Shown piece by piece: positions 34,150 through 46,060 of a stretch of 64,000 nucleotides of DNA (position 1 is the first letter of the stretch; each line of letters begins with the position of its first letter). Made by a program: the position numbers and the translations under genes. The DNA is taken from positions 9,402,001 to 9,466,000 of the forward strand of contig WPIO01000006.1 in assembly GCA_009760855.2 (NCBI GenBank). Direction: 5' to 3'. The stretch is from Cristatella mucedo (Eukaryota; Bryozoa; Phylactolaemata; Cristatellidae). The notes under the pieces were generated by a model. It did not search any database. It was not told where the DNA came from and saw nothing but the letters and a program-made list of their open reading frames with translations.

Positions 34150-34285
34150 AGTTTTAGCCCAGCGTCAAGTTGTTTAGGTCGTGAATTCGAGTCCTGCAGC
34201 AGTCAACACTGGCTACTGCAAGCAGGGTGAAAGCTGCACGGAGTCTCTGCCTCCGTAAAAGCAAGGCCATTAAATTAGATGTGCT
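34150..34285 (+). mobile_element. SINE-beta copy, diverged
   Basis: B-box-like GGTCGTGAATTCGAGTCCTG, then GGCTACTGCAAGCAGGGTGA and AAAAGCAAGGCCATTAAATT. Confidence 0.55.
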
Positions 34286-35609
34286 TATATTTGTTTGTGT
34301 CTATATCTTGTGGTGAAGCGAGAGGTCTGCTTTCTGCTGTAGTCCAGGGCAGTGTTAATACCGGCCCTCTAGAATTTTTAATTTTGCACCTTATTTGGAG
34401 CATGTTCGACAGTCACTACCATCTCAATCGTACCCGATCCTTTCTTGGCGACGTCTGAATGATTTTGTTCTGTTATGCCTTAGCCGAAGTTGCTGCCACA
34501 GGTGTGCGTGTATGCTCACGTACACGGGTGCTTGCAACGTGAAACAGAGCGTTAAGTGTATTATCGCAGGGGCATCTTCTGATAGGGTTAATCGTAATTC
34601 TGCATCTCAGCCGTCTGTATTCGATAGTTGGGCTGTTCAGGTTGCTGCTAAGCAGGTCATAATAGTTGGAAGGATAATAGTTTGAAGGATCATAATAGTT
34701 AGGTCATAATAGTTTGAAGGACCACCTCTAGCCAGGCTATTCGACTGTGTTTCCCTGCCTTTTTTAATTGTTCGGTTTAATGTGCATTACCCTGTTATTA
34801 CTTTCCCTGTGTTGGTTTCTTGGAATGTCCTGCTTGACAGATAGCCGTGTCCATGTCACGTGTTACATGTATTGCTCGTGAGATGCTGTAGTTAAATTTA
34901 GTTGTATAAGAATGGGCATAGTCTTTTATTGCAATTGGGGAACAGAAGCCAACATTGTTGCTGGTCTGCTGGGTGTATGGAGCACTACAATTTCTGGCTC
35001 TCAGGTGGCTTACGGAGGGATTACTGAAGGACTTTTGGCATGGCATGCCTCCTAGTGCATATTGTCCGTGACAGTATGTAAAGAACAACCACTTGATGTG
35101 TCCTTAGCTGTGCTTAAGGTTTGAGCTTATTCATGTTTGGTGTAGGACCTGTCTTAGCCTACTTTTGAATTTCCCTGAGGATGCCCTTCATGTTCTTGAA
35201 GTTAATCTCTCGAGTAACCATGCTGTTTACTCGGTCTGTTTTTCTTGTGTTTTTCTCCTTTCTCGTTGGCTGCTAGTGCCAAAAAAATATTCGAAAATAT
35301 CGTTCAAGTTTTTGCTTGGTGCGTCATCATTAACAGCTAAGCTGGTCATCACAGGCCCTGGCTTGATGGTCACCGAAAGTTTTTTGAATCCTTGCTTTTA
35401 ATAATAATACCGAGGCATTTTTGTAGCATCCCAAGAAAACCGAGTCTTTCTAGTCACTTCCCCATATGCCAAAATGACTAGCCATCTCCATCTGCGGCTT
35501 GTGCATACTGCTTGTTGTGTATACTGCTTGATAAACCATGTGTATACTGCTTGAGAAACCTCTACTGTCAAAGTTCTTTGATATGGCAAGGACTGATAAA
35601 TAAATAAAT

Positions 35610-35760
35610 ACTAGCTGATTTAACAGCCTCTTTTTGTATAGCGACAGAAGAGCCTTTACGGCTATCACCACCGCTTGCAGTGGCGATAAAGGATCGCCCA
35701 CCGCAGGATTCGAACCCACGACCTCGTGGCCGAGGTCGTGAAAAGCAACTGCAAGTCATT
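35610..35760 (-). mobile_element. SINE-beta, well preserved
   Basis: On the plus strand: TTTGTATAGCGACAGAAGAG, CCTTTACGGCTATCACCACC, GCTTGCAGTGGCGATAAAGG, then GGATTCGAACCCACGACCTC (reverse B-box). Nearly the mirror of the copy at 29.2 kb. Confidence 0.8.
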
Positions 35761-36577
35761 ATAGTTTTTTATGTTATAAGCTGTTTTTGCATACATGCTG
35801 ACTGTGATTTAAGGGAGACGTGTAGCTGTTACTGATTAGAACCAGGCAAGAGCTTGTTAAGCTTGGTTGTATATTTTTTTAATGTGTAAAGAGTAGGAAT
35901 CATCTTGAAACCTTACCGTGAAGATAGGCTAGCAGAGCTGAGTTAGTCTTAACAAGTTTCAGCTCTCTCCTTTACTGTCTTCCTATCTATCTTTTGACCC
36001 TAGATGAAGTTTTTTTTTGTTGCCAAACTGCCTACCTCCTTTGCTTCCATCAAGCTATTCCTGGTTGATCAGCTGTGGAGGCCACTGAGATTGGGAGAGC
36101 TGGGTTGTACCAGGAGAGGTGCTCCAGACTCCCGGTACTAAGATTTTTAGCCGACTCTTGCCAAATTAATAGTTTTCTCTATTGGCTACAATGAACTTGT
36201 GCAAATCGTTCTGGTACCTTCCTTTAAGCTTAGCCTGCCTTCTACTTGCTCGTGAAAGCTTCGTGGTTCTATCTTTACCGTTTAAATGGAATTTTTCGTT
36301 TGCCTTTTTGGCCGGTCTTTGTTGCCCGTGTTCACGGCTAACTATTTTTACTTTCGTGGTATGGCATGTGAATGTTTTCTTTTTTGTTTGCCTACTCGTT
36401 TATTCAATGAAGTTTTGAGTATTAACTCGTTTATACCAGCTGGTTTTGCTCATGAATCCATGTCGGTCGAATTTATGTGTGACTATTAGACCTTTTTAGT
36501 GTTAGTGCTTACTTAAGCAATACTGTTATAATAGCTGAGAAGCCAGTGAAATGATATGCTTAACACTAACGTTTCAG

Positions 36578-36836
36578 CTTTTGCCAGACGTTTGCTGAGA
36601 TGGATGCACCAAGCAGCGAGTGGAAATCCATAACTACTGGTGTCCTTATTCTTTTTGGCATCAGCTGCTGGGTGTACATGTTAATGAGGAACACGATGTA
36701 TAAGGATATGCAGCCTCACACAATGTCGCCAGAGTGGCAGAAGGCTCAGCGAGAACGAATGATCGACCAAGGGCAAGGCAGAGTCGAGGGTCTCAGTTCT
36801 CATTGGGATTACGAAAACAAGAAATGGAAGAAGTAA
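36578..36836 (+). CDS. COX4: COX4 exon 3: membrane helix and C-terminus
   Basis: Encodes FCQTFAEMDAPSSEWKS, a single transmembrane segment (ITTGVLILFGISCWVYMLM), and the intermembrane-space tail with SPEWQKAQRERMIDQGQG and the canonical ending WDYENKKWKK, then TAA. Subunit IV is a nuclear-encoded subunit of complex IV that crosses the inner membrane once and carries the ATP-sensing site in vertebrates. Acceptor GTTTCAG before 36,578. The joined coding sequence is 582 bp (193 residues with the presequence), close to the family's usual 170-190. No defects seen. Confidence 0.96.
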
Positions 36837-36932
36837 ACTTGCTACCAGCATTATATCGATTGTCATTTCAAACAGCATATGGTTTGCTGGTAGCACTGAC
36901 TTGCTACTTGTAGTAAAATGAGTGTACCTAAA

Positions 36933-36938
36933 ATTAAA
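36933..36938 (+). terminator. COX4 poly(A) signal
   Basis: ATTAAA 97 bases after the stop codon, the common variant of AATAAA. No other signal is closer. Confidence 0.55.
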
Positions 36939-37364
36939 CTTTGCTGGCTTGCACAGCCTCTTCTTGTGCTGTGTTGTGCTCGGTCTTAATTATGCGTTCT
37001 TTGCTATTGCAGTGATTGAATTGCCGTTGATCGTTTGATCTACGTTGCTGAGCTGTTCTACGTCCCAGGTAGCTGCTGTGTGGCAGTTTTACCATTCTTA
37101 CTGACAAAGTTTTACTTATTCTATGCCTCCTTTAGCTTTCAGTATCAATATAGTCGCTTGCAGAACCAAGGTAAAGGAAATTCTCCATCGTGATCTCTTA
37201 GTTGATGCTGGTACAGTGATTAAGGCCAGCTAATAGATGCTGTCACCCGACAACCCAAGTCAGATCTAACTTATATATTCATTGATCGGTATTATCAATC
37301 AAACAGCAGCTTGAGTTTTCAATGCTTAGATCGGGCTATTAAAGGTACAGTTTTCGACCCGTGC

Positions 37365-37655
37365 TTAATGAAGTACTAATAGCAATACTTGATTTATCCT
37401 CCATTCTGTATCTGTATCTTCATCTAGGCTTCGTGTAGATACCAATGCAAGAACCCTGACTGAAGCTGCTGCATCCAAAAATGCATTTGAGCGAAATTTC
37501 AGAAGGCATGCACAGCAGACCCGAGTAATGTGGTCACTGGCAGCGAATTTGTAGAGGTTGGTAGCTCCGGAAGTACACAGGACGCCTGGCACGAGCAGCA
37601 AACAAATAATGTTCATTGGCAATTTATATCTACAGTTTCCTGACAAAACAAACAT
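37365..37655 (-). CDS. Hypothetical ORF with signal-peptide-like segment
   Basis: Not recognised. 96 codons from ATG. An internal Met (37,616) begins MNIICLLLVPGVLCTSGA, which looks like a cleavable signal peptide, followed by TNLYKFAASDHITRVCCACL and an acidic end (DEDTDTEW). It is tail-to-tail with COX4. There is no splice or homology support, and Leu-rich chance frames are common, so this is only a candidate secreted peptide. Confidence 0.22.
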   Translation of the reverse strand: MFVLSGNCRYKLPMNIICLLLVPGVLCTSGATNLYKFAASDHITRVCCACLLKFRSNAFLDAAASVRVLALVSTRSLDEDTDTEWRINQVLLLVLH

Positions 37656-38296
37656 GAGCTTTAAGCAGGGTTTAGCTGCATCGTAATTCTAATGAGTTCG
37701 GCACTGTAAGAGCTTTACGAAAAAAGCGATGATAAAAAATGGTAATTAGTACTTGCTGGAGTGAGAGATAAACTAGACTTAAGCCTGGAGTAGATGGCGA
37801 GCAGCTTCCTACTTAACTCGAGTTTTCGGCGTATACGTCACCAATGCGGCGGCGTCCAGAACTTGGTGAAGACTTAGCAACCAAAGCTGGTTCTACTTTT
37901 TCAGCCAAGACGTAGCAAGTAATAGACGCGGTTCAGGTAAGCCGACTGGATCATTTCGAAAGGAATGGGTGCGCGACTTGGCAGGTGGACTTATCGATGC
38001 GTTCCGGGCGAATCCCTGTTTTAAGGGACATTCTGAGCTAGTAGTTCACAAATAATGAGATTTTGAGGCGAAGATTGGGAAAGGCTATAGTGGACAGGTT
38101 TCATTCATTTAATGGTAATTTGTTAGTGGAAGCTTGGCCATAGAGAGATGCTGCAGCTGTCACTTGAACGCACAGTGGATGGAGCGAGTAGAAAGCAAGA
38201 AATCCAAGGCCTTCTAAACCTCCAAACCCGAAGACTCAAGTAGGAAAAGAGGCACGACTCGCCGTCAAGACCAGGCTTAAGCTTATCAATATTTGA

Positions 38297-38412
38297 TTTG
38301 GCCCAGTGGTTAAGGTGCACGCCGCGACCGAGGACTTGGGCCCGTGGCATATATGAAGCGTGTGGATAGAGATTAGGGTTCACTTGGGGCGCTATGCAAA
38401 TGAATTAGTGTA
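38297..38412 (+). mobile_element. SINE-alpha copy, shortened
   Basis: GGCCCAGTGGTTAAGGTGCA head, CGTGGCATATATGAAGCG, GGATAGAGATTAGGGTTCAC, TTGGGGCGCTATGCAAATGA. The B-box area is partly deleted. Confidence 0.7.
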
Positions 38413-38700
38413 TAATTATGCACTTGATAAAACGCCCTCAGAGAACTCAAATCTCTTTCTAGGCGCTTTACATTTGCTGATGTACAGACACTAGTCCCAG
38501 TAAATATTTTACATGAGACACTTTCAGTTGGCAGAAATTCGGCAGCTATGCTATTCTGACATAAACGTTGCAACTGCCACATTGCACCACCTTTCATCAA
38601 TCTTTGGCCCACCCGTCGAGCAGCATCAAGAAACCACTTCTTTTCCCTCCATTATCGTGCTCCGGCCCTACCAATCTGAATTACTTCAGGCTATTGCCAT
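38413..38700 (-). mobile_element. LINE-A 3' part
   Basis: On the plus strand: GCACTTGATAAAACGCCCTC, AGAGAACTCAAATCTCTTTC, TAGGCGCTTTACATTTGCTG, then the reverse of broken ORF2 sequence. It abuts the SINE-alpha end, so the two similar 3' ends lie head-on. Confidence 0.7.
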
Positions 38701-38749
38701 TGCTTTAGTCAGAAAAAGCTAATGAGTTGGAGTTAAAATGTACTTTTAA

Positions 38750-40155
38750 TGAGGCCGTATAGAAATGACCAAAAAAGATTCAGAACAAAATTTCAAGATT
38801 TATGATAAAACTTTGTCTCTTTTAAGAATTAGCTCCTAAATGTGGCATCCAACAATATTCTCGTAATACTGTCCTGGGTACTATTGTTAAACGTAAAATA
38901 AATCTTGGTGAAAACTTCCCCTTCCCATCTCAGTAAGGCCATGTTCGTATGAAATTAAACAAGATTAGCATAGAAAACTTGAACTTTGAAGGATATACTG
39001 CAGCTCAGTATGGTAGTTCTTCGCTGTAGTCTCAACCAGCTCCTTGTAGTTTTACACAGTCAGATTGCTCTAGAAGCTCGGAACCACCTCAACCAAATTT
39101 CTCCAAGCTGCGTTAGCCGTAGTAGTATACTAAGGGTTTCATTGCACTCATTGCTCTTCGTGGACCCACATAGACACACGATTTAAATATTGCTAACGAC
39201 AGTTTAGGTAGACGTTTTGAATGTACTCGAAGGCTCCCGATTGCTTTACCTATAGCTTTGAAAAAAATGGTTTCCCAGCAACAGCTTGATGTGCGCTGGT
39301 GGCATCAGCAACTTTCAAAGGTCCACCGGTGGCTCCCAGCTAAAATTATTGCTCCCCCATGAAGACCGCGGCCCATTGTGGCTATCAGTGAAACTTGGGA
39401 AAGCACCTCCTGAGACCCATCAGGAATGCCTCTATTTTAAATTTCTCGATGACCTGTCCTCCGAATTCATTATACTTCTAGGCGTCCAGAAAGGTCTTAA
39501 CTTTGACGTAGTTCTCTTTGAGGTGCACAAACCTCTCACAAAGAAGAGATTGATACTAAAGAGACCCTTCCACCTAGTATTTGTTTGCACCTGTCTTGAC
39601 AAATTGGCCGCAAAAGTAATTAAGTGCGTCTGCTTTGTTCTTGCAGCCTCATGATGCCATCGCAGAAAATGCACTGATCTACAGATATATCCATTTAGGC
39701 AGCTAGAAGTAAACTGATTTGGTGGGCTTAAGGCTCCTACATTTACACCACTGTTTATGTTATTGGAAAGTATGAAGAAGGGAGGTATTAAAAATTACAA
39801 GGTATTAATGCATTTAAACAACCGATCAATACCATGTCTTAAAGACTTTGACTAGTGATCATCAATGGAGGTAGACAAATAGAATACTTAGCCGCTTTGG
39901 TTTTATTACAATTTGATTGAGCTAGATTATATCATGATTAATTGTGCGATTGAATAGAAAAATACATTTTATGAAAAAATATGATTTTCTTTCTTTATTT
40001 AACACCGTAATTTTAGCCCTAGCTGTAAGGGCAGCATTAAAATAAATAACTAAACAGAGACAAGTTTTTCCCAGGTCAACTGATTCCCTTTGTAGAAAAC
40101 TATCAGTACTTTGCAAACTCACACATTATCTCAAAATTAGAGATACGAACTATTC
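38750..40155. other. Unassigned stretch
   Basis: A 122-codon open frame (39,286-39,654, plus) with PLTKKRLILKRPFHLVFVC is present but starts without an ATG context I trust and matches nothing I know. No repeat identified. Confidence 0.35.
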
Positions 40156-40159
40156 GGAA

Positions 40160-40680
40160 AGCCCTCCGCTAACATAACGCATCGCTAACACTAGCTGGGC
40201 CGTACCGCTTTTGTCAGTACTATTATAAATTTCTACTGACCAAGCAAGGCAATAGCCTAGCTTTTCCACCACCTACCGGAATCTCAAATCCTTTGGAAAC
40301 CGTGCATTTAATTCGTATGCTCCCAAAGCCTGGAACTCATTCCCCACTTCCGTCACGACATCCCCTGACTTGATGATATTTAATAAAAAGCTAAAAACGA
40401 ACCTATTTGTCACAGCATTTTGTGGGTCCTTGTAATTCGTCCTTTGTGTTGCTTATGCGTGCTTACATTGTGCATGCTGCCACTAACTATATTTGCTTGC
40501 TGACCCTGCAAATGTCACCTTTTAGCCAGGTTATACTTGTTGACATTGTGCATGCTATTACTAACCACATGATCATGCTTCCTTTACAGCTTGTGTAAAA
40601 TGCCTAGAAAGAGATTAAGTTATCTAGCGGCGCTATACAAACGTATTAATTATTATTATTTTTTAATTACCACTATATTA
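40160..40680 (+). mobile_element. LINE-A 3' part
   Basis: Decayed ORF2 end (CATTTAATTCGTATGCTCCC, AAAGCCTGGAACTCATTCCC, the APKxWNSxP region), then 3' UTR and AGAAAGAGATTAAGTTATCT, ending in ATT repeats. Confidence 0.75.
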
Positions 40681-40974
40681 TTAATTATTATTATCATTAT
40701 TAATGCTGCTACAGAAGTCAAGTATAGCCATTAATGTTAGATACTACGTGCCGAGAGTAGATCGGGATCTGAGGCATCAGACTTGAACATAGGTCACGAA
40801 ATGTTCTCGATTCTAGGTCCAACGTACTGGTGCACTCAAAAAAGCCCTTTATGTAGAGAACGCATTTCGGGAGAGCTATCAGTACATGAATAAACGACAG
40901 TTCTCTATGAAAGCCAATAGCTCACTGTACATCAGTTGTCGCAGGAAGCACTCTGTACTAGTGAACAAGTTAAA

Positions 40975-41150
40975 GATTAGCTGATTTAACAGCCTTATTT
41001 ATATATCGGCAGAAGAGCCTTAACGGCTATACCAACGGCTATACCAGCGCTAGCAGTGGACAATAAAGGATCGCCGACTGCACGATTTAAACCCACGACC
41101 TCGGTCATGATGAGCAAGCACCTTACCCCTGGGCTAGGACCCAGGGCCGA
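40975..41150 (-). mobile_element. SINE-beta copy
   Basis: On the plus strand: TATATCGGCAGAAGAGCCTT, a 14-bp duplication ACGGCTATACCA(AC), CTAGCAGTGGACAATAAAGG, CCCACGACCTCGGTCATGAT. Confidence 0.7.
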
Positions 41151-43360
41151 GCTCAGGTGTCAGATGACAAAAGCTTGGGTGTTTCAGCATCAGCAACAAA
41201 ATGACTGGCAACAATGTTCGATGTATGGATTTTATATATAAACACATGCATGTACGTTCACACATACAAGCGACGAGAAGCTGCTTCGTTAAAAACTCGA
41301 TCCATTCTTCGGTGGAAGAACAAATTGGAAAAGCTGTCCATGACACGATGGAGTGGAGAAGCATTTCGAATGCCGACTCCAAGCCATGGAAGACTATCAA
41401 CAGATACTCCGTTACCTTCGACGGCTTTCGGCAAGTCGAGTGAGGCACACATCGTCGCCAAACGGTCAAGGTGGATCCTCGAGGCCCTTGTTGTTGCTGC
41501 CAGGCTGAGAACTCGACCAGGGTAGATGGCCCCTATATAAGGCAGCCTGCAGAAAAAAAATATTCAACCTGCAGAGGCTCCAACTGTCAGGCAACATTCT
41601 GATGGGCGAAAAAAGGCACCAAACAACGTGCAGCCTGCACCATAAACCTCACCATATGAAATTAATCTTATGCAGCAGCTGTTAAATTTGGACTGTTACT
41701 GCTAAAAGATTGCGAGAGTCCTAATAACTGAAATCCAACAGTGGCTTACAGCAAGCAAGGTCACAGTTCTTATCATGACTGCATAAATACAGTACAGTAC
41801 TAAAATGGTATACCTCATATTTCTACGACTTCCACTCTGGGATATTGCAACTGCCACGGCTTCTGATAGGATGTAATCACTTTAGATTTCGAGGCATATC
41901 ATTTTAAGATCAGATGTAATAAATGGTTTTTAAACGATCTCGCGTTCACTTTCAGTTTCTAGGAGCCGAGAGAAAAATCTGTTGATTTAAGGTTCTTATT
42001 GTAGAACATGACAGATCCACAGCTGGGGACCACCAACACACGAATGACCAACTCGAATAGGCAGGATAAGGCAGTTGAGGAACTAGTTGCCACGGAATTC
42101 CCAGGTAAACGTCGTCTGTAAGGCATTTGCAATGTCACTCTAACATTGGAGTCGAAACTAATGTTTAGACGACTTGCACATCAAATGAGTCCGATATCAC
42201 ACAGATTTATACTTAAAAGTATCTCTTTACCATTAATATAGCTTAGGTTTGCTTCGCAAGTTAGAGGAGGCCTCTAGTCCATAGCCTGCTTCCCTCCCAG
42301 GACTAAACCAGCCTAGCTTATGAAAGAATACGTTATGCCTGTGAATGCTCCGATATGCCTGTGAATGCTCCGACCACCTGAGTATCATAAGCCTGCTGCT
42401 GCATAGAAAGGGCAGATACACATTGAGCAGAAATGCAAGGTAGAAAGACCACAACATCAATCATGGCTCGAACGACAGTATGGAGTCGGTGTTGGCGATG
42501 AGTAAGTGGTAAATTGAGTTTCACAAGATGTAAATGAATAAAAGAGAAATCAAAGCCATGTATGAAAGCCTTCTTTTGAAGATAGTGGTCAACTCTGGTC
42601 ACACTGGCTACCAGCTCTTTGCAATATTGAACAAATACAGGTAATAAGAATAAGACTCACCTATTACTTGTATAAGCAGTAGCCATTACGATAACAGCAG
42701 TTAGGGGTAAGTAAAAAAGTAACAGATGGTGAATAGCATTAGGTAGTGACATAAGTTCTTTCTACTAGAGGTCAGACATGCTTCAGAGCAGTTTGCATCT
42801 TTAAATTCAGAGTAGTACCAACACATATCATACCCTGGTAGTAGATGCATCACCGACGGCATCTGTTGCTGCCAAGTCTTCACTTACTGCAAAAAAATGA
42901 AGCAGACACTTGAAATAAATCTGGAATAGATGGTAGGGCTGCATCTACATTTTGCACGCAAGAATGAGACTAAATACGTTTAAATGCTCAAGTCTGATAG
43001 CCAGCTAGAAGTGCCAACTGAAAGCTAATAGGTCAACAACTGTGCCACTCGTTGAAGCATAAAATTAAAATACACCCTGAAACAGAAACAAAAATTTCTC
43101 AAGAATTTTTCCTACTTTTTTTCTTTCTCACATATCTCTCTTACTCCCTTTCTTTTTTTCTGTGTCTTGCCCTTATCCTTCACTCTCTCTCTCCCCCATT
43201 TTCTAAATTTCTTCCTCACCCAATTTTCTCTTCTTTTTCACATCGTAATGAAATGAAATCTGGAGGCATGATGGACTGCAATACAATTCTGTCTAGTGAC
43301 GATTGTAGGTGATACTGGAACCGACTGCACATTCTGCTTGGATTTCGAGTCCAGATTAAA
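41151..43360. other. Unassigned stretch
   Basis: Several overlapping frames of 60-111 codons near 41,134-41,525 are open on both strands without splice or homology support. A 20-bp duplication (GATATGCCTGTGAATGCTCC) lies near 42,335. A T/C-rich tract covers 43,110-43,250. I see no gene. Confidence 0.35.
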
Positions 43361-43366
43361 GAGCGA

Positions 43367-43377
43367 GGGGGGGGGGG
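43367..43377 (+). repeat. Poly-G tract
   Basis: A run of 11 G directly before a LINE-A end. Confidence 0.95.
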
Positions 43378-43384
43378 AAGAGGA

Positions 43385-43510
43385 AGTTACTTTGTTTATC
43401 AAGCATAATATTACTCACCATTCAATCGTGTTAGCCTTTGCAGCAAATGGCCTGGAAAGAGATTGAGTTCTCTGAGGGCGCTTTATCAAGTGCATTATTA
43501 TTATTATTAT
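43385..43510 (+). mobile_element. LINE-A 3' end
   Basis: TTTATCAAGCATAATATTAC, AAAGAGATTGAGTTCTCTGA, GGGCGCTTTATCAAGTGC and an (ATT)n tail. Confidence 0.75.
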
Positions 43511-43529
43511 TAAGTCCTGGTTTAATCCA

Positions 43530-44280
43530 GGTATGAAGTGCTCACCTTTATGGCTGTTTTTGATACATCTAAATTGCTTCATGCATTTGTGACATCTTGC
43601 CTCGACTTCTGCCACTCACTGCTTGCTGGTCTATCGGCCTGCGCAATCAGGCATTTGGTGTAAAACTCTGCAGCCAAGCTTGTCTGTCGTGAGTGTCGCA
43701 GTTTCCACATCATACCACTTGTCGCCGACCTGCACTGACTTCCAGTCAAGCAACACATCCACGTCAAGGTTCTATCACTCACTTTTAGACCCCTTCCTTC
43801 TTTGGCTTCAGCCTACCAATCAGATCTATTCCCCCCACCGGCAGGCTAAGCATTGTACCACTCGCTTTTCTGAATCGAATATACCCACACCTCGTACGAA
43901 CCACAAATACTTTGGAGACTGTGCCTTTAGTTCGTATGCTCCCAAAGCATGGAAACCACTTCCGACTGGCGTCATGGCATCTCCCCGCCGAACAACATTT
44001 AAAAAAGAAGCTACCAGTGCATCATTTTGTCACAACATTTACTGGGTCCATGCGATTTGTTCTTTGTGTCATTATGCATGCTGGCACTGTGCATGCTGCC
44101 ACTAACAATATCTGCAAGCTTGACCCTATGCATGTCACCTCTAACCATCTTATGCTTGTTGACATTGAACATGCTACTATTAACCACTCGATCATGCTTC
44201 CGTAGCAGCAAATGTGAAGTACCTAGAAAGAGATAAGTTCTCTAAGGGTGCTATACAAGAGTGTTATTATTATTATTATT
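43530..44280 (+). mobile_element. LINE-A, 5'-truncated
   Basis: ORF2 C-terminal region split over frames: LDFCHSLLAGL-type start, CKTLQPSLSVV, the bases TTCGTATGCTCCCAAAGCAT (APKxW), then 3' UTR, AGAAAGAGATAAGTTCTCTA and an (ATT)n tail. Very similar in layout to the copy at 10.5-11.3 kb. Confidence 0.8.
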
Positions 44281-44314
44281 ATTATGGCTCTATGCAAATG
44301 AATTACATGAAAAT

Positions 44315-44440
44315 ACTTCATTCGTATAGAATTCTCAGAAAACTTACATCTCTATCGAAGGTCTTTATACATGCCAAAGGGCTCGAGCCCATAACCCCAA
44401 ACCATTTAAGCAAGCACTTTAACCCTAAATCAAACTGAGG
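44315..44440 (-). mobile_element. SINE-alpha copy, diverged
   Basis: On the plus strand: AGAATTCTCAGAAAACTTAC, TACATGCCAAAGGGCTCGAG, CAAGCACTTTAACCC. Confidence 0.5.
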
Positions 44441-44958
44441 TGGTTTATTTGTATATGTTATGAATACATAAGTCCCTTCGTCAATTGGAATTCATTTCGT
44501 GTGACTTAAATTTTTGATGGCATCAAATGGTAGTAGTATTATAACTGAGACCTTTAATTCTAGCTTTACTGTAGAAGATAATATACCTCCATTGAGATCA
44601 CTGCCATGGAAACTTGCAGGACATTTTTAGTCCAAATACGAATGCACTGTTGGTATAGTAGTCTCTGGTGAACTAGCGACGGCCGGACCAGCATCTTTAT
44701 ATATTCCAGAGCGGTGCCTAAAGCCGACTACTCTCTCGTACGAGCAGCCCTTACGAGACCATCTAAAGCAGACCTTACCGTCACGGTCCTAGCAGTAGGC
44801 ACAATTTCGTGAATGCACACCTTACCTATGTGTTGCCATGCTTGCTGATACGAGCTCCGTAAATTCATAGCCGACTTGATAAAGAAGAGAAGAAAAGCCT
44901 AAATATCTTTCCAACTCTCTCTGGCATTTTGAAAAATTGCGACTGCCGAATGGCACAG

Positions 44959-45020
44959 CTAGTACTGCACAAAGTTCCGCTGTCGGTCGTCTGGCCAAAG
45001 TGGCAATTTTTGGTTTCTTC
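44959..45020 (-). CDS. Candidate small gene, exon 2
   Basis: Continues the frame of the exon at 45,078-45,228 after a 57-bp intron. Encodes R-RNQKLPLWPDDRQRNFVQY then TAG. The acceptor is a strong pyrimidine tract ending CCCACTTTAG before 45,020. Alternatively, another frame from the same acceptor stays open to a strong AG|GTAAGG donor at 44,829. In that case exon 2 would be longer and read differently (ATLARRPTAELC...), but that frame does not match the phase of exon 1. Confidence 0.42.
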
Positions 45021-45077
45021 CTAAAGTGGGCAGCAAGCGGTATCGGCGGAAGCAGCAGCAGCGTCACGAGCGCTTAC

Positions 45078-45228
45078 TCTTCAGCCTCCTGTTGAGCACT
45101 TCGAGTGCATTTAGCAGCCTCTGCTCTTCGGCAGGAAGGTACGCCGACATTGTCGGCATCGCTGCAAACAAAGGCCGGCGTGTCAGCACTTCTGCATCCG
45201 CAAGTCTCAAGCCGGCAACTGCGAGCAT
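45078..45228 (-). CDS. Candidate small gene, exon 1
   Basis: Not recognised. ATG with A at -3, then MLAVAGLRLADAEVLTRRPL and, further on, LPAEEQRLLNALEVLNRRLK. That region forms an amphipathic helix or short coiled coil with strong heptad-like Leu spacing. The basic, Leu/Ala-rich start could be a mitochondrial presequence. The donor AAGA|GTAAGC after 45,078 (phase 1) fits the acceptor before 45,020, giving a 70-residue protein. Without splicing the frame still ends four codons later (54 residues). Codon choice looks coding-like. Function unknown. Confidence 0.45.
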
Positions 45229-45974
45229 TTTCTAAGCCGATAAAGCTTAGCAACGATGCAGCGATTAGAATGGGAAGCAACCGTAGCACACTGGTAGCAC
45301 TCAATGGTCAAAGTGCCACACTGCATTACCGCTGCCACCATGCATCGTGCGCATGCAAACAAGCCAACAGGCAGGCTGGGCATACACACTGCGAACATGC
45401 ACACTGTACACTTACACACTTACCCATGCATATCTGCAAACGCTGACGACTGGGCTAAGGCCAAGCAAATCTACAGACCTTTTGGGCGATAGTGTCACAT
45501 GCATCCATAATTAGAGCTCATGTGCGCAGGCAGCACGAAATGAACAGTGAGCACATTTAATCCCGGTTGCCCGTCAGTGCAGCGGCTGTTCGTGTCCCAC
45601 AAAAGAGACACAACTCTGCCTAGTGAACATTTGGATTGTTCCATTAGCTCGATTACAACTGCCGAGATACTATTTTCGTTTCTTCAATAATAATGTTAAG
45701 GCCCAGGTTATGTCACGATCTATTGTCAGGCAGGATCAAAAAGAACCAAAAGTCGTGTAACAGTAGCTGCGCTGTGCACCCGAAGCACGGCTTCCTATAT
45801 TGGCTGATTAACGTATATACTGACTGAAGTATTAGGTGTTTGAAAGCTGAAGTAGCTGCTTGCGCTGCTAAAAGTCAGAATTCGAAAAAGAAATCACCTG
45901 GGGAAATTATACGACTTACGATACCGTGCTAAACAAATATATTAAACATTTGCAAAACTGTGTTGTGCCAAACT

Positions 45975-46060
45975 AAAGTAATGTATGTATCTGTCTGTAA
46001 CTCCACAAAGTCATAAAGACCATGTGGGTGTTATGCAGGAGAGAAGGTGAATTCAGAGTC
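45975..46060 (-). mobile_element. LINE-B 3' end fragment
   Basis: On the plus strand: TAATGTATGTATCTGTCTGT, AACTCCACAAAGTCATAAAG, the reverse of the LINE-B terminus. Confidence 0.65.

Larger units (their letters stand above)
34050..36577. other. COX4 intron 2
   Basis: 2,528 bp with two SINE-beta copies. I see no other gene in it. Confidence 0.7.
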
